Source: Brachionus plicatilis (Eukaryota; Rotifera; Eurotatoria; Ploima; Brachionidae). From it: 64,000 bases of DNA. The notes below the pieces were generated by a model that had not been told where the DNA came from, made no database searches, and worked only from the letters and a program-made list of their open reading frames with translations. How positions within the stretch are numbered: position 1 is the first letter of the stretch; each line of letters starts with the position of its first letter. This document shows positions 1 to 11,102 of the stretch, piece after piece. The translations under genes and the position numbers were made by a program. The stretch spans positions 920,525 to 984,524 of the forward strand of contig QEOQ01000688.1 in assembly GCA_010279815.1 (NCBI GenBank). The letters are read 5' to 3'.

Positions 1-506
1 TAATATCAATTTTCGACAAAAATGATTATTCGAATTCTCCCCCTTTCGATTTTGAATACGCACACTCACATTGCTTAGAAAGCTCGTCACTACCACTCGT
101 TCCTCGCAATAAAATAATTTTAATAGTCAACCAAAGTGATTTAATAATTTGGACTGTGTTCTCATAATTTAAGATTATTTTTTTTATATAAGCTCATACA
201 AGAAAGTTAAGATTTCATTTTAAATCACTTGACTTGAAAAATAACAAGGTTTGTATCAAATTATTTCATTTTTTTCTTTTCCATTCCAAAACATTGTATT
301 AAAAAAAAGTGATTCTTTAACAATTTCAGTTAAAGTGACTTAAACAGTTTCATTTATGACTTTTGATCCATTTCGACATAAAATATCCTGATAAATAAAA
401 TTCAATGAGACAATTCTTCATGTTTAACAAGCTTTCAAGGAATCATTGGTGCTATGAAAGTTGAAGTCGACTTAGCACAAATAAAAACGATATTTGTTTT
501 TTTTTT

Positions 507-620
507 TTTTTAAACACTTTTGGTTGTTTGGTCTAAAAATATACCTTTTAAAATTTTTAAAAGTTAGATTGTCTTTTTGTTTCAACAATTTTTTACATAT
601 TAAATATTTAAAATTGTCAA
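507..620 (+). repeat. dispersed 110-bp repeat, copy 1
   Basis: After a T-tract, a stretch beginning AACACTTTTGGTTGTTTGGT and ending near ATTAAATATTTAA is nearly the same as 2382-2487, in the same orientation. Differences are a few substitutions, such as GTCTTTTTG against GTGTTTTTG. No coding potential is seen. It lies beyond the 3' end of the minus-strand gene at 1111-2348, while copy 2 lies just upstream of that gene's start. It is either a dispersed repeat or a local duplication flanking the gene. Confidence 0.75.
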
Positions 621-1110
621 ACCAAATGAAAACAATTAGTTTCGTCAGTTGTTTGAAAAAAAAGAAGATCAAACTCAGTTAATGATTAACAATAAGGTAA
701 ATTTAAAAAAAAATAAAAATTTAAAATAATTTTCTGTGGTTTAAATAAAACTATGGTAATAAACATGGTTTTTGTTTATTATCTTTTTGTGCATAGACGA
801 GTATTAATTTGATAACTCCCGCTATGCTGTGGTTTTGAGAGACCAATCAATAAATGAAGAATCTTTTTAATTATTTGAAAACAAAAGTCTCATAAAATTT
901 TAATCGATGGAAACATACACTTATATCAAGGGATAAGTGTAAAAATTTAAAAGCATGTATGATAAGAATCAATTATGTATTTGAAAAAATTTTTCAATAT
1001 TAACCATAAATTTTTTTTTATTTAAGAAAATTAAAAATTCAATTTATATTTAGATGGAACTAAAATTTAAAAACCTTAATATTAATTTATTTAAAAATAT
1101 AAAAAAAAAA

Positions 1111-2348
1111 TTAAATTTTGTTTTTTTTTGTTTTTTTTCTTGCGTCGACGCTGTATGCCCACATCTTCTTCCAGTCTGACACATGTTTTAAGATGCATTC
1201 CTTCATGAAAATATCTTTAAAAAAAATTAAATTTTAAATTAATAAAGATTCAGTTTGATGTTACCTTTTATTTTTAATATTGAATTTGGATATTCAATTT
1301 TTAATTTGTCCAGACCTTGATTTTTTGATCTTTCCGGAATATCTCGTTCTATATATTCTATTAACAGGTTTTTAAAATATAACCTGAGATTAACATCCTT
1401 TAAAATTTAAATTCAGAAATTTTTTTTAAAAACTTTTCTTTTAAATTACTTTTTGTGATTTTTCAACAACAGCATTGTTATCATCACTTTCATTTGATGA
1501 TTCAACACTCTCTGTGCGCTGGCTTACTTTTTCAGAATATGCTTCCGGTGCTTTAGGTTGATTAGATGCCAAACACTTAAATAAAAAATTTAATGGAAAA
1601 AATTTGAACTTTTTTTAACTTACATTTGTGTGTTTAGGAATGCGCTCTAATGAGTCAAGTTTTTTACTCATTTCACCCATTGTCTGCTGCATTTTTTCCA
1701 TTTGATGAATTAGCTAAAAAAATTCATCATTATTTTTTTAATTTAAAAGAAAAAAAATCATAAATTACTTTTTGCTGGTTAGCAAGAAAGTCACCAGCGA
1801 TCCTATTTATTAGATCGAAGGAATTTTTCCTGGTATTTTTGCTTGACCACTCCTGATCATCAGCAAAAGAAAGATTATCAAATGATTTTGATAATGTTAG
1901 CTTCCTTTTTTTAGTCCTGTTTTGCTCATCTGATGGTCCAGATTGGATTTCTATCTCTGGACCTTGGTCAGAATTTTCATCAGCAATCACATTCGATTGT
2001 TCGACATCAGGTGATGTTTGCATACTTGGGTTGGAATTTACTTCGTTCTCGGGTAGAAATTCATCGGCCTCCATTAGCACTATTCCTGGCTTTTCGCTTT
2101 TTACGCTTTTATTTAAAAGCTCAGCCAGAACTTCGAATTTTTTCTTCCTGGTGGACAAAAAAACCGAAACCACACCATTGATTTCAAACTTTTTTTAAAA
2201 ATTTAATTAAATAAATTAAAACTAATAAAATTCTTACTTCTTCAAAATTTTCAAAATCCTTGCAGTCCTCTATTGGAATATTACAAACTGCTCCAAGATA
2301 ATTCGTAATACTACCCGGAGCTTTTTCGATATTTGACTGGTGTTTCAT
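1111..2348 (-). CDS. hypothetical protein, six exons
   Basis: A function was not recognised. Six exons join in frame through GT-AG introns of about 50 nt: 2348-2238, 2188-1769, 1713-1624, 1575-1450, 1397-1265 and 1214-1111, giving about 327 aa. The chosen ATG gives MKHQSNIEKAPGSITNYLGA. The middle is acidic and Ser/Pro/Glu-rich, followed by a basic stretch (RTKKRKLTLSKSFD) that could be a nuclear localisation signal. Next comes a short heptad-like helix (LIHQMEKMQQTMGEMSKKLD) and a C-terminal part rich in aromatic and charged residues (LRLYFKNLLIEYIERDI, then HVSDWKKMWAYSV) ending in a Lys-rich tail. The consistent phases and coding-like composition support a real gene. The start is less sure because a dispersed repeat lies directly upstream. 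It might be a nuclear or regulatory protein, but I see no named domain. Confidence 0.6.
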
Positions 2349-2381
2349 TATGCGTACTAATATACAATTTTTGGTTTTTTT

Positions 2382-2487
2382 TTGAACACTTTTGGTTGTT
2401 TGGTCTAAAAATATACCTTTTTAAATTTATAATAGTTAGATTGTGTTTTTGTTTCAACAATTTTTTACATATTAAATATTTAATTGG
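2382..2487 (+). repeat. dispersed 110-bp repeat, copy 2
   Basis: This is a direct near-copy of 507-620, sharing the TTTTGGTTGTTTGGTCTAAA start and the CAACAATTTTTTACATATTA end. It sits between the start codon of the minus-strand gene ending at 2348 and the GC-rich tandem array that follows, so it falls in the likely promoter or 5' UTR of that gene. Confidence 0.75.
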
Positions 2488-2489
2488 AA

Positions 2490-2654
2490 CCGATATGGCC
2501 GAACAACCTGGCCGACATGGCCGAACAACTTGGTCGACATGGCCGAACACCTTGGCCGACATGGCCGAACATCTTGGCCGACATGGCCGAACATCTTGGC
2601 CGACATGGCCGAACATCTTGGCCGATTAGGCCGAACACCTTGGCCGACTAGGCA
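2490..2654. repeat. GC-rich 22-bp minisatellite
   Basis: About 7.5 head-to-tail copies of a 22-bp unit, typified by GGCCGAACATCTTGGCCGAC plus AT, with point differences between units (AACAACC, AACAACT, AACACCT, AACATCT; CATGG against TTAGG). Each unit contains GGCCGA twice. The array runs into a GC-rich stretch of GGCCGCGCCGGCCGGCC at about 2655-2672. The composition is far from the surrounding AT-rich DNA. Translations across it are repeat artefacts. Confidence 0.9.
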
Positions 2655-3000
2655 GGCCGCGCCGGCCGGCCAAGCGGCGTAACGATTTCATTAGAACCGC
2701 TGTAAATTGGAATCTGAAACTAATAAATGAAAAACAAGCATTTATATATAAAAAATTATGACTAGAAAATAATAACTACTGACTACGATTTTGTGAAATA
2801 TATGAGTAAACCAAAAAAATTTCACAAATTCGAATACATTTTATTTGTATTATGATTTGTGCGTCACGCATATTTTTTTCACAACATTAAGATTTAACAA
2901 AATAAGGGGTAACAAAATCGAGGTCCGACTCTATTCACCAGATCATCCGCAAAGGGATGGTGTTTATTTTGAAGGACTCATTTTAATAAGTTTTACTTGT

Positions 3001-3178
3001 TGATATTATGATAAAGACCTCTTCGGGACGATGTGTAAGTTAAAATTAAATATTCATATCTTTTTAATAAAACTGACATATTCATAGTTTTACGCTCACA
3101 AAATAATTTTGAGCTTGACTCTGAAAGAAAAAACAGAAATGTTTGTAAAAGACTTGAACGAGATGCGTAACGAACCAT
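3001..3178 (+). pseudogene. fragment of the double-BTB gene (exon-intron-exon copy)
   Basis: From GATATTATGATAAAGACCTC to about AACGAACCA this matches 6760-6936 of the gene at 5995-11102. It includes the end of one exon (SDIMIKTSSGRC), a whole short intron with its GT and AG, and the start of the next exon (FYAHKIILSLTLKEKTEM). Because the intron is retained, the copy was made from DNA and not from spliced mRNA. It stops abruptly against LINE sequence. It carries no complete open frame and is a dead fragment. Confidence 0.85.
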
Positions 3179-3715
3179 CAATATTAGGAATAGTGTCGGA
3201 AAGAGAACGCAGCCTTTTCTGACTCCTGTACATATTTTGAAATCTCAGATCACGCTACACTCTAATTTCTCGTAGAAAAGTTTTATCAAGTTAACTGTTT
3301 TTTGTGGCGGGCCATAAGATCTTTATATGGCTGGCCTACAAGGGTTCTCTGTGTATGCTATCAAAGGCTTTCTTGAAGTCAAATCAGTCTTCAATAAATC
3401 CTCTTATCACTTATCACTTCAATAAAGCCTGTTCTTATTCCATATGATGCTTCTAGTTTCTCGCGGATTCGGTCAGATTTTGCTTGAAACATTTTCGTTT
3501 TGATTTCCCCTCTTTCAGCTATCAGTGCACATGTCTCATCGGATATCCATCTTTACCTTTGATGTTTTACAAATCCCAAAGCTTTTGAAGGCTCTTTATA
3601 GGTTTGTGCTGTATTCAGTTTTATTTTTGGGATCAGCAAGACGTCCAACATCGTATATCTTTTCTGCATTTCTCTGATAGGCTTTTCAAAGTTTCACCTT
3701 TATACACGCTGGGAC
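3175..3715 (-). mobile_element. degenerate LINE (APE-type non-LTR retrotransposon) fragment
   Basis: Read on the minus strand, broken frames give hallmarks of LINE ORF2 in the right order. First comes a stretch like the linker after the endonuclease (RYDVGRLADPKNK near 3650). Then KMDIR and SDRIREKLEASYGIRTG (3430-3550), reverse transcriptase motif A as DFKKAFDSIHRE (about 3340-3380), and TGVRKGCVLFPTLF (about 3190-3230). Stops and frame changes occur throughout and motif spacing is shortened, so it is a decayed, internally deleted copy. The motifs are typical of CR1/RTE/Jockey-like elements. The exact clade cannot be set by eye. Confidence 0.75.
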
Positions 3716-3879
3716 TGACTGTATCTGATCATTGTAAATTTTTTCGCGTTCTAATTCTTAATAAAAATAAAATTACCTTTTTAAAAAAAATTTTTTTAAT
3801 TTTATAATATTTTTTATTTAAAATATTTATTCTTTTAAAAATTTAAAAAAATTAAATTAAATTTAAAATCTATTATTAC

Positions 3880-4189
3880 ATTTAGATTGATAAAAATGAA
3901 AAGGCCAAAAAAAAAGCTCAATTTTTGAATTTTTTGTTATTTTCTAATAAATTTTGAAAAAAAAGTTTACAATACAAATTAAACTGAATTTACAATTAAA
4001 GTATTGAATTTTATTTTTCTTCTTAAAAACAAATAAATAGAAACTACTTTTTTCAAAATTTGTTAGAAAATAATAAAAAATTCAAAAAATTGAGCTTTTT
4101 TTTTGACCTTTTTATTTTTTACCAATTTTACGTAAAATAACGTGAATTTAAGTAATTTTACCTGAAATCCACTTGTAAAATCGGCACTG
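3880..4189. repeat. fold-back MITE relic (mariner-type end)
   Basis: The right end reads GAAATCCACTTG...AAATCGGCACTG followed by TA, the same terminus as the complete copy at 53895-54413. The left part is an inverted copy of the right-internal part: GGCCAAAAAAAAAGCTCAAT near 3902 against the complement of about 4090-4110, with a shared TTATTTTCTAATAAATTTTG core. No matching outer left terminus is seen, so this copy looks rearranged. It is non-coding. Confidence 0.6.
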
Positions 4190-4199
4190 TAAATATAAT

Positions 4200-5990
4200 T
4201 CTTAAAAAAAATGCTAAACTATTAAAGGAAGAAAACATTTCACGGCTTTCAATAGGAAATTTTTGAATTAAGTGTAAAAAAAGCTGAAATAGTCAAAGTA
4301 GAATGAAGTTTATCTTTGAGTTTTAGTGTTTATCAACGTAAATTACTTAAATTATATTTTATTGAACATATCACTGATTACTTCTTTGAATTTCGAGTAA
4401 AGATTCCCTTAAGATTTATTCGAAATTTTATTCATTTAATTCATCTAACATTGGTAAAATTCTCTAATGAATAAACCAGTAATCAATATGACAATAAAAT
4501 TTGTTCGAGAATATTTAACCATGTTCCCATGTAATATATGAAATTCGGTTCTTAGATTGGAAAAAATTAGAAATTTCTATAATTATGTAATGGATTGTGA
4601 TAAATGATTGAGAACAAAGATTTATTGATTGAAGTATTGAATTTTATAAGAATACTGAAAAAAAAGGATGTGATGGTTTTGATTACAATGGAGACATCGT
4701 GCTTTAAAAGAGTACAAAGAGTCGAGATTTAAGCATCATTTTATTAGAATCATACACTTTTTAACAGCACAATTACCACAACAAATCAAGAAATTCTATT
4801 TCAATATTTAACTAATATTCTTTCCTAGCCATAAAAACAATTTACTAGGTAATATTGAGACAATCTTAATTATCTAGCTTTTTAAGCTTCATTTTCAAGG
4901 CGACAAACTTCAACAATATTTTTTTATACTAAATTTATAAAAAGTTTTCCTCTTAATATTTAATTTCCTTTATTTAAATATTTTTTTTGTTAATATAAAA
5001 GTATAAGTACATATCATCGAAAGAGCAAGATAACTAATTGAAATTATTTTTGTAATTTTGAGTATACAAATATTTTTTAAGTAATTCATATTCATATAAA
5101 ATGTAATTCTGCGTCATAGCAATCAAATTCTTTGTTATTAAGTTACCAAAAAAGTCTTTTATTAAAGTATCTCTTTCGAACAAATATCAGCTTAAATTAT
5201 TTGTTGTTCATATTAAGGAATTATGTTGAAAAATAAATTCTCTTCATATTAATGGATAAATTTAATTTTGCTCGAAGCTCTTATATGCAAACTTCAACAC
5301 TTAAATAGTTATTTTCATAAAGCTTTAAGCTTATTCTGTCAAGTGAAAAGTTATGTAATTTTATTGAAAATAAAACATTTTAGCTAATACAATAAATAGT
5401 ACTTTTTAATGTGAAAATAGTTAGCTGTTTTATCTTCTAAATGAGTAAAATTAATAAATAATGATTAATTATGATTTACCAAAATATAATCAATATTAAT
5501 TTTTAAATTATAATTAATAAAGTTTGCAATCATGTGACGAAAAATTTAAGGAAAAAATGATCACCATATATAATTAAAATTCCAGATCGATAAGTTTACT
5601 TTATTTGGATAAAAAATATTAAGAAACAGACAATTAAAAAAAAATCCTTGAGTGTTGTTGAATGACTCAATTTTTATTTAAATATGCAAATTTCAAGTCA
5701 AAAATTATAATTATTAATTTCTATATTCTAAATTTCATATAGTTCCAAATTTCGAGTTTTGACATTAAATTGGATGAAATAAATTTAAGCTTTGTTTTGA
5801 GTAACTAAATGTATGAACAAATAATTATTCGAAAATTTTCGTTGTCATAATTCCTTTAAATTTAGTAAATTCACTCTTTAAAAAAACATTATTAAGCTGT
5901 ACACCTTTTGATACTGAAAATTTCTCAATTTTTTTGCTAATTTATATCTCTTTTTTTTTTAAATATTTAGTTTTACACTAATTTGCCGAC
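4200..5990. other. AT-rich intergenic DNA
   Basis: Apart from homopolymer runs and AT-rich low-complexity sequence I see no coding frame with splice support, no tRNA and no clear repeat. Confidence 0.5.
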
Positions 5991-5994
5991 CAGA

Positions 5995-8900
5995 ATGAAT
6001 AGCTCAAAGGCTTTTAATAAAATAGCCAAATACAAAATGGATAAGATCCAAGAAAGTCCTCATATCGGATTCTGGAAAGTAAATTTTTAGTTGATTTGAT
6101 CATAAATTACTTGTTTTATTTAACATATTCAAGGTTCTTTACTTCGATCTGGTTGATAGCCCAAAACAGTTAAGACTTAACACTTCAAGTGATAAGTATG
6201 TGAAGTTTTAATCAAAATTCTATCTAAAGAGATATTTTAAGCATTAAATTTGAGCTAAAAGCGAATGATTATTTGCTCGAAGATTCAACTGAGAATTCAA
6301 GCTCTGACGAAACGGAAAGTGAGGATTTTAGTTTAGGAGAAATAACTTGGCATATTTTACCAAACAATACTTTTAATGACACAATTCGTCCAATTTTTGA
6401 ATGTAATACTTTTGAAGTAAGAAAAAAAAATTTATATTTTATTATCAAATTTATTTTGAATTATATTCTTAGTATGATTCAAGTCTAGGCATAATAGAAA
6501 TGAGTTCGTCAAACTTGAATTTTGAGTTTGAAGTCAGCTTTGAACCATTAGAACCTGATGAAAAGACAAATAAAAATTCCATTATGGTTCTATCAAATGA
6601 ACAAGGAAATTTCAAATTGATTTGTCAACGAGTAATTAAAAAAATTTAAAAAATAAAAATTTAATTTTTTTAAATTTAATTTCAAAGGTAATGGCTATTG
6701 AAAATTTTGATAAACAGTTTAATTTTGCTGATATGTTAAATAATGAATTTATGTCCGATATTATGATAAAGACCTCTTCGGGACGATGTGTAAGTTAAAA
6801 TTAAATTAAATATATTTTTTTAAAATAAGACTGAGATTTTCTTAGTTTTACGCTCACAAAATAATTTTGAGCTTGACTCTGAAAGAAAAAACAGAAATGT
6901 TTGTAAAAGACTTGAACGAGCTGCGTAACGAACCAGAGATGATCGAGCTAGTCTTATTTTATTTATACACCAACTCTTTATCCAACAAAATTGAAATGAG
7001 TGAAAATACGATCGTTCAAGAAAAAAAATTAGAAAGCTTGGTTAAGTTTTTGCAGAGATATTCCGAATTAGATGAATTTACACTTATTCTTAAAACATTT
7101 TTGGATAATAACAGTTTTAAAGAAGGTATATTTTAAAAATCATGACTTTTTGATGAATTTTTTTTTTTTTTCAGTTTTTAATCTTTTGATAAATGATGTG
7201 AAAAAATGCAGTGAATTAATAAATGCCAAAATAAAATATAATGAATCAATAAATAATAACAATCATTTATTTTCCGATCCAGCAAAATTGGTGCAAATTT
7301 TGAAATTTTGCTTGAACCAAATTTCTTTAGGTATATTTATTTTAATCTAAAATATTATTTTATTTAAATTTTCAATTTAGCTTTTATTAAAATTATCAGA
7401 TTGCTTGATTTATTTGCTGGGAAGCAAAATCAGTTGTCCAAAAAAGAAAAAATCGAGTTTATATCAAAGATTGAAAATTGGTGAGTTTTTTCCAAGATGC
7501 ATATTTTTGATATTTAAAATAACAGCAAATTTTAATTCAGATATTTTTCAAGTTTGGAGAAAAAAATTTAATCTTAAAATTTGATTTAATCTTTAATTAA
7601 TTATGGAAACATTTAAGATAAGATTAACAATGCAAGAATAAAATTTTTAAAACAAAACTTTTAGAATAAGAATTTAAATTATCAATTAAGACATTTTTAT
7701 TTATTAATTTTATTTCCATCAATTTGAAGTTATTTTTTTTTTGAAATTTATTAATTTTTTTTTATTGTTGTTGGTTTAATTATCAATAAAAATGCTTCTT
7801 TAAAAAAATGCTTAAGTTATCCTAAGATAAATTATAATTTTCAGAAATTAAAATTAAAATTTTTTTAAGTTTTCCTTTTTTTGTCGAACAATTCAAACAG
7901 TTATTGGTGTCGTTACACAAACACTCGCAGCAATCTACGGAACAGCATAAACGTGAAGTAGCCGAATACTTAGTTCCTGAAGTATAATTTTTGCAGAGTT
8001 GGCAGCTTTTTTTCTCTTTAAAGTTTAGTTAAATGTAACTAACTTTAAAGAAATTAATGGAAAAAAAGGAGTCATTTAAAAAAAAAAAAAGATAATGCTA
8101 AGTTTTTTCCGCAAGCTTGACAAATTTGTTGATAATATGCTAAATTTGATAAAATGCTGGGAAGATAGCATCGAAAAAATAATCTCTAATAAAAAATCAA
8201 AAAATTCCAAATCAAATAGAAAAATCTCTGATGAAGAAGAGGACGATCAAGAAGAAGTTTCAAGTCAGAAACATGGCAAAAAACTTAAAAAAAAACTCGG
8301 TAAATCGATCAAAACAGCAATGCATGTTCGTGAACTGAAGAAAATTCAAAAATTCAGTGATATAATCAAAAAAAAAATCTCCAAATTGGAATCTTCTTTG
8401 TAAATATTCTATAAATTTTTTTATAAAAATAATGAATTAAAAAATTTCTAAATAGAAAAAAATACCAAAAAACTAAGCAGAATTTAAAGGCAAATCTTAT
8501 TTTAAAAGAATTAAATAATCTAACAAATAATTTTATAAATGATACACCAACATTCTTGGTTAAATTGGACAATTTTTTAGCAAAAATAAAAGCCAGATCA
8601 AAAAATTCATCCAAACAAAAGGAATTTAGATATAGTCTCAAAATAACGTCCTCGAGAATAGTAATATTATTTCTAAATGATTAAAGACTTTTTTTATTAT
8701 TTAATTTTAGCAATGGATGTTGAATGAATTGAGGCAAAATAATGTGACATCAGATTCGCTTATAAGTCAACTGATTTCTAAAGTAAATCTTAGAGAATTC
8801 ACGAATGAAATTGAAAAACTTGGACTTGGAAAGTCAAGACCAATTGATAAAAACTCTGATTCAAAATTTAATCTTGAATCATGTTTTCAATCTAGATCGG

Positions 8901-11102
8901 TCAATGAGAACCATCTAGCGACCGAAGCACTCAAGCTTTTTAGATCAAAATATTTGTCAGACATAGTTATTAATGTTATCGATGATCACAAAAATTCTGC
9001 ATACTTTAATGTACATGGAGTATTGGTTGCCTCTCGATGTGCTTGGTTTCACCGAGCTCTCAGCTCTGGAATGAAAGAATCCATAAACAAGTAGGTTATT
9101 TTTCGACTCAAAATAGGAAATTAATTTAGATAAATTTAATTAAGAATTTAATTATATCTTTTAGAAATTGAAGCATGGGGAGGATAATGAGCAGTATGGA
9201 ACTGTGCTTTATCTTTATTAATTTTAAAATATATCTTTTAATGAATGCAATTCCCTATACTAAACTTGCATTTCAGACCTCATTAGGGTACTTTTTTAAA
9301 GAAATTTTAGTTCCTTCAAATTCGGAAAGGGTCTTAATATCAAAAAATAAATTTTTATTTTTGGAGGAATGATGAGAATTATTTCAGATTTGAACTTTTT
9401 TCAGTATATTATCATGTTCATTATTAATCAAACTAGTAGATTATTTTTCGACTCAAATTAGAACAATTAAATAAAAAGTCAAGTTTTTATTAATTTTGTT
9501 CAATCAAAAATTTAGTATGGGAAGGACTATTGGCAGTATGGAACTGTTTTTATTTTATTTTAAGTCAAAATACAAATTCTTTTGTGTTGATATGTATTTC
9601 CACCTTTATTTATTTATAGCATAGATTTTCCCTAAAAATTTTATTTAAAAAATTTTAGTGCTTTAACAATCCGAAAGTGATTTAATATCTGTTTTTTTTA
9701 GTTTCATCTCTAAGTAAAAAACTTTGAGAAATAACATAAAATCAAGAAATCATATAAATCTAGAGAAAACGGAGAGTTCTGGCAAATCAAATCACCATTA
9801 CAAAACTGAATCTCAAATCCGATTCTGTGTTAATATGATCTTTAATATTTATTATTCAAAAAGTTTGTTATAGTGAATTTTAAACCAAATATCTTTTACT
9901 CTTTTAAGCATTTTCATTCCAAAAAAGAATTATCATACAATTTTTACTGTTTTAACTAAAATTGCTTCTCTTTGTTTCATTTACAAAATACTTTTTAATA
10001 TTAAATAATTACAGCATTTTTAAGCCAATAATTGACTTAAATAGAAAGAACAAAAAATTTAATAAAAAATATTTTTTAATATTTTGGAAGAATAATGGGA
10101 ATTATTTCAGACTTCGTTTTTTTATGAAAAGTAAATTACCTGGTTCATTAAAAACCAAACAATCAAATTTAAAATTTTATTTTTAATTAATTTTTATTTT
10201 TTGAATACATTTATTCTAACTTAATTGAAAAATTAATTTTTTAAAAGAAAAGTAGTATTATATGACTCGAACTTGAAGCTTTTTGAAATCTTCATCGAAT
10301 ATCTTTACAGTGGACATTTTGATTCAGATTACCAGCTAGACAACACTGAGTTGATTGGACTCCTTACTTTGGCAGACAAATATGAAGTATTACTTTCAAA
10401 ATTTAAATGATGAAAAAGTAAAACTAAAAATATATTTAAAGTGTCATTCTCTGAAGTATTTAATTGAACACCGATTAATAAACAGCTTGGAAAGCTTTTC
10501 CAAAATTTCTGACAATCATGAATGGATTTTGGACCTGATTGACATCATAATACTAAGCGAACAATTTGATTTAAAAAACTTGATGGTAATTACTAAAATT
10601 TTCATTTTCAAAATTTTAACATTTGCCAAAGAATACAAGTGTTGATATATTGACTGAAATGATGAAAGAAAATGATGTTAACTTAGAAAGAGAAGAGTTT
10701 AAGCAATTACATGAGAATCTCATTAAGAAAATTGAGGAAAAGTTGAACTCAAAAAGCCTGAAAAAAATTAAACCAGTTTTGAAAAATAGTAAAAAGAAGA
10801 TTTTAGATGAAATTTTCTCCGAAAGTAGCAGTGACGATGAGATAGTGTTTGGGGATAGTTACGATAATGTCCAGTCTTTATATTCAGATATTTCCATCAC
10901 TCGGGAACAGCAGTTAATTAACTACGCACATCCTCTAATAGTGGCGGATCCTCGTCTTCTCGAGGATGCATTTAATCAACTAAAGGAAATTATTGGATCT
11001 GACTTAGAAATTCAATTTAATGATCAAGAATTGGTCAAGTTATTGGTACAATACGACTACGACTTGAATCGAGTTGTACCTGTTGTTTTAAATTGTGAAT
11101 AA
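5995..11102 (+). CDS. double BTB/POZ-domain protein
   Basis: Fifteen exons can be followed: 5995-6078, 6134-6195, 6242-6416, 6473-6631, 6688-6789, 6846-7125, 7175-7330, 7381-7480, 7901-7981 (uncertain), 8092-8399, 8456-8660, 8711-9090, 10248-10386, 10442-10585 and 10632-11102, giving about 950 aa. The first BTB domain spans exons 5-6 (SDIMIKTSSGRC / FYAHKIILS). The second spans exons 12-13 (YLSDIVINVIDD, HGVLVASRCAWFHRAL, then FEIFIEYLYSGHFD and LLTLADKYE). Between them lie helical and Lys/Glu-rich stretches (8092-8400). The C-terminus (ADPRLLEDAF...LVQYDYDLNRVVPVVLN) resembles a CUE/UBA-like fold. BTB proteins usually dimerise or act as cullin-3 adaptors; the partner here is unknown. All phases agree except at 7481-7900, where a small exon may be missed or a frame lesion present. 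I could not match it to a named two-BTB family such as BTBD8, IBTK or LZTR1. Confidence 0.75.
9090..9690 (+). repeat. direct duplication inside a BTB-gene intron
   Basis: Two diverged direct copies, about 9090-9345 and 9436-9690, lie in the 1.16-kb intron between the exons that split the second BTB domain. They share GTAG(G/A)TTATTTTTCGACTCAAA, GCAGTATGGAACTG, a CCCTA block and a TCCGAAAG block. Copy A begins at the splice donor itself, so copy B carries a decayed donor-like sequence. Confidence 0.65.

Noticed and set aside
2311..2629. Open frames on both strands across the 22-bp array
   Set aside because: They arise only because a 22-bp GC-rich tandem repeat lacks stop codons. They read RHGRTSW- or HVGQDVRP-type repeats and conflict with the spliced gene model.
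2930..2995. Frame reading VRLYSPDHPQRDGVYFEGL, which recalls HNH-type motifs
   Set aside because: Too short, with no Cys or His pattern that could be confirmed.
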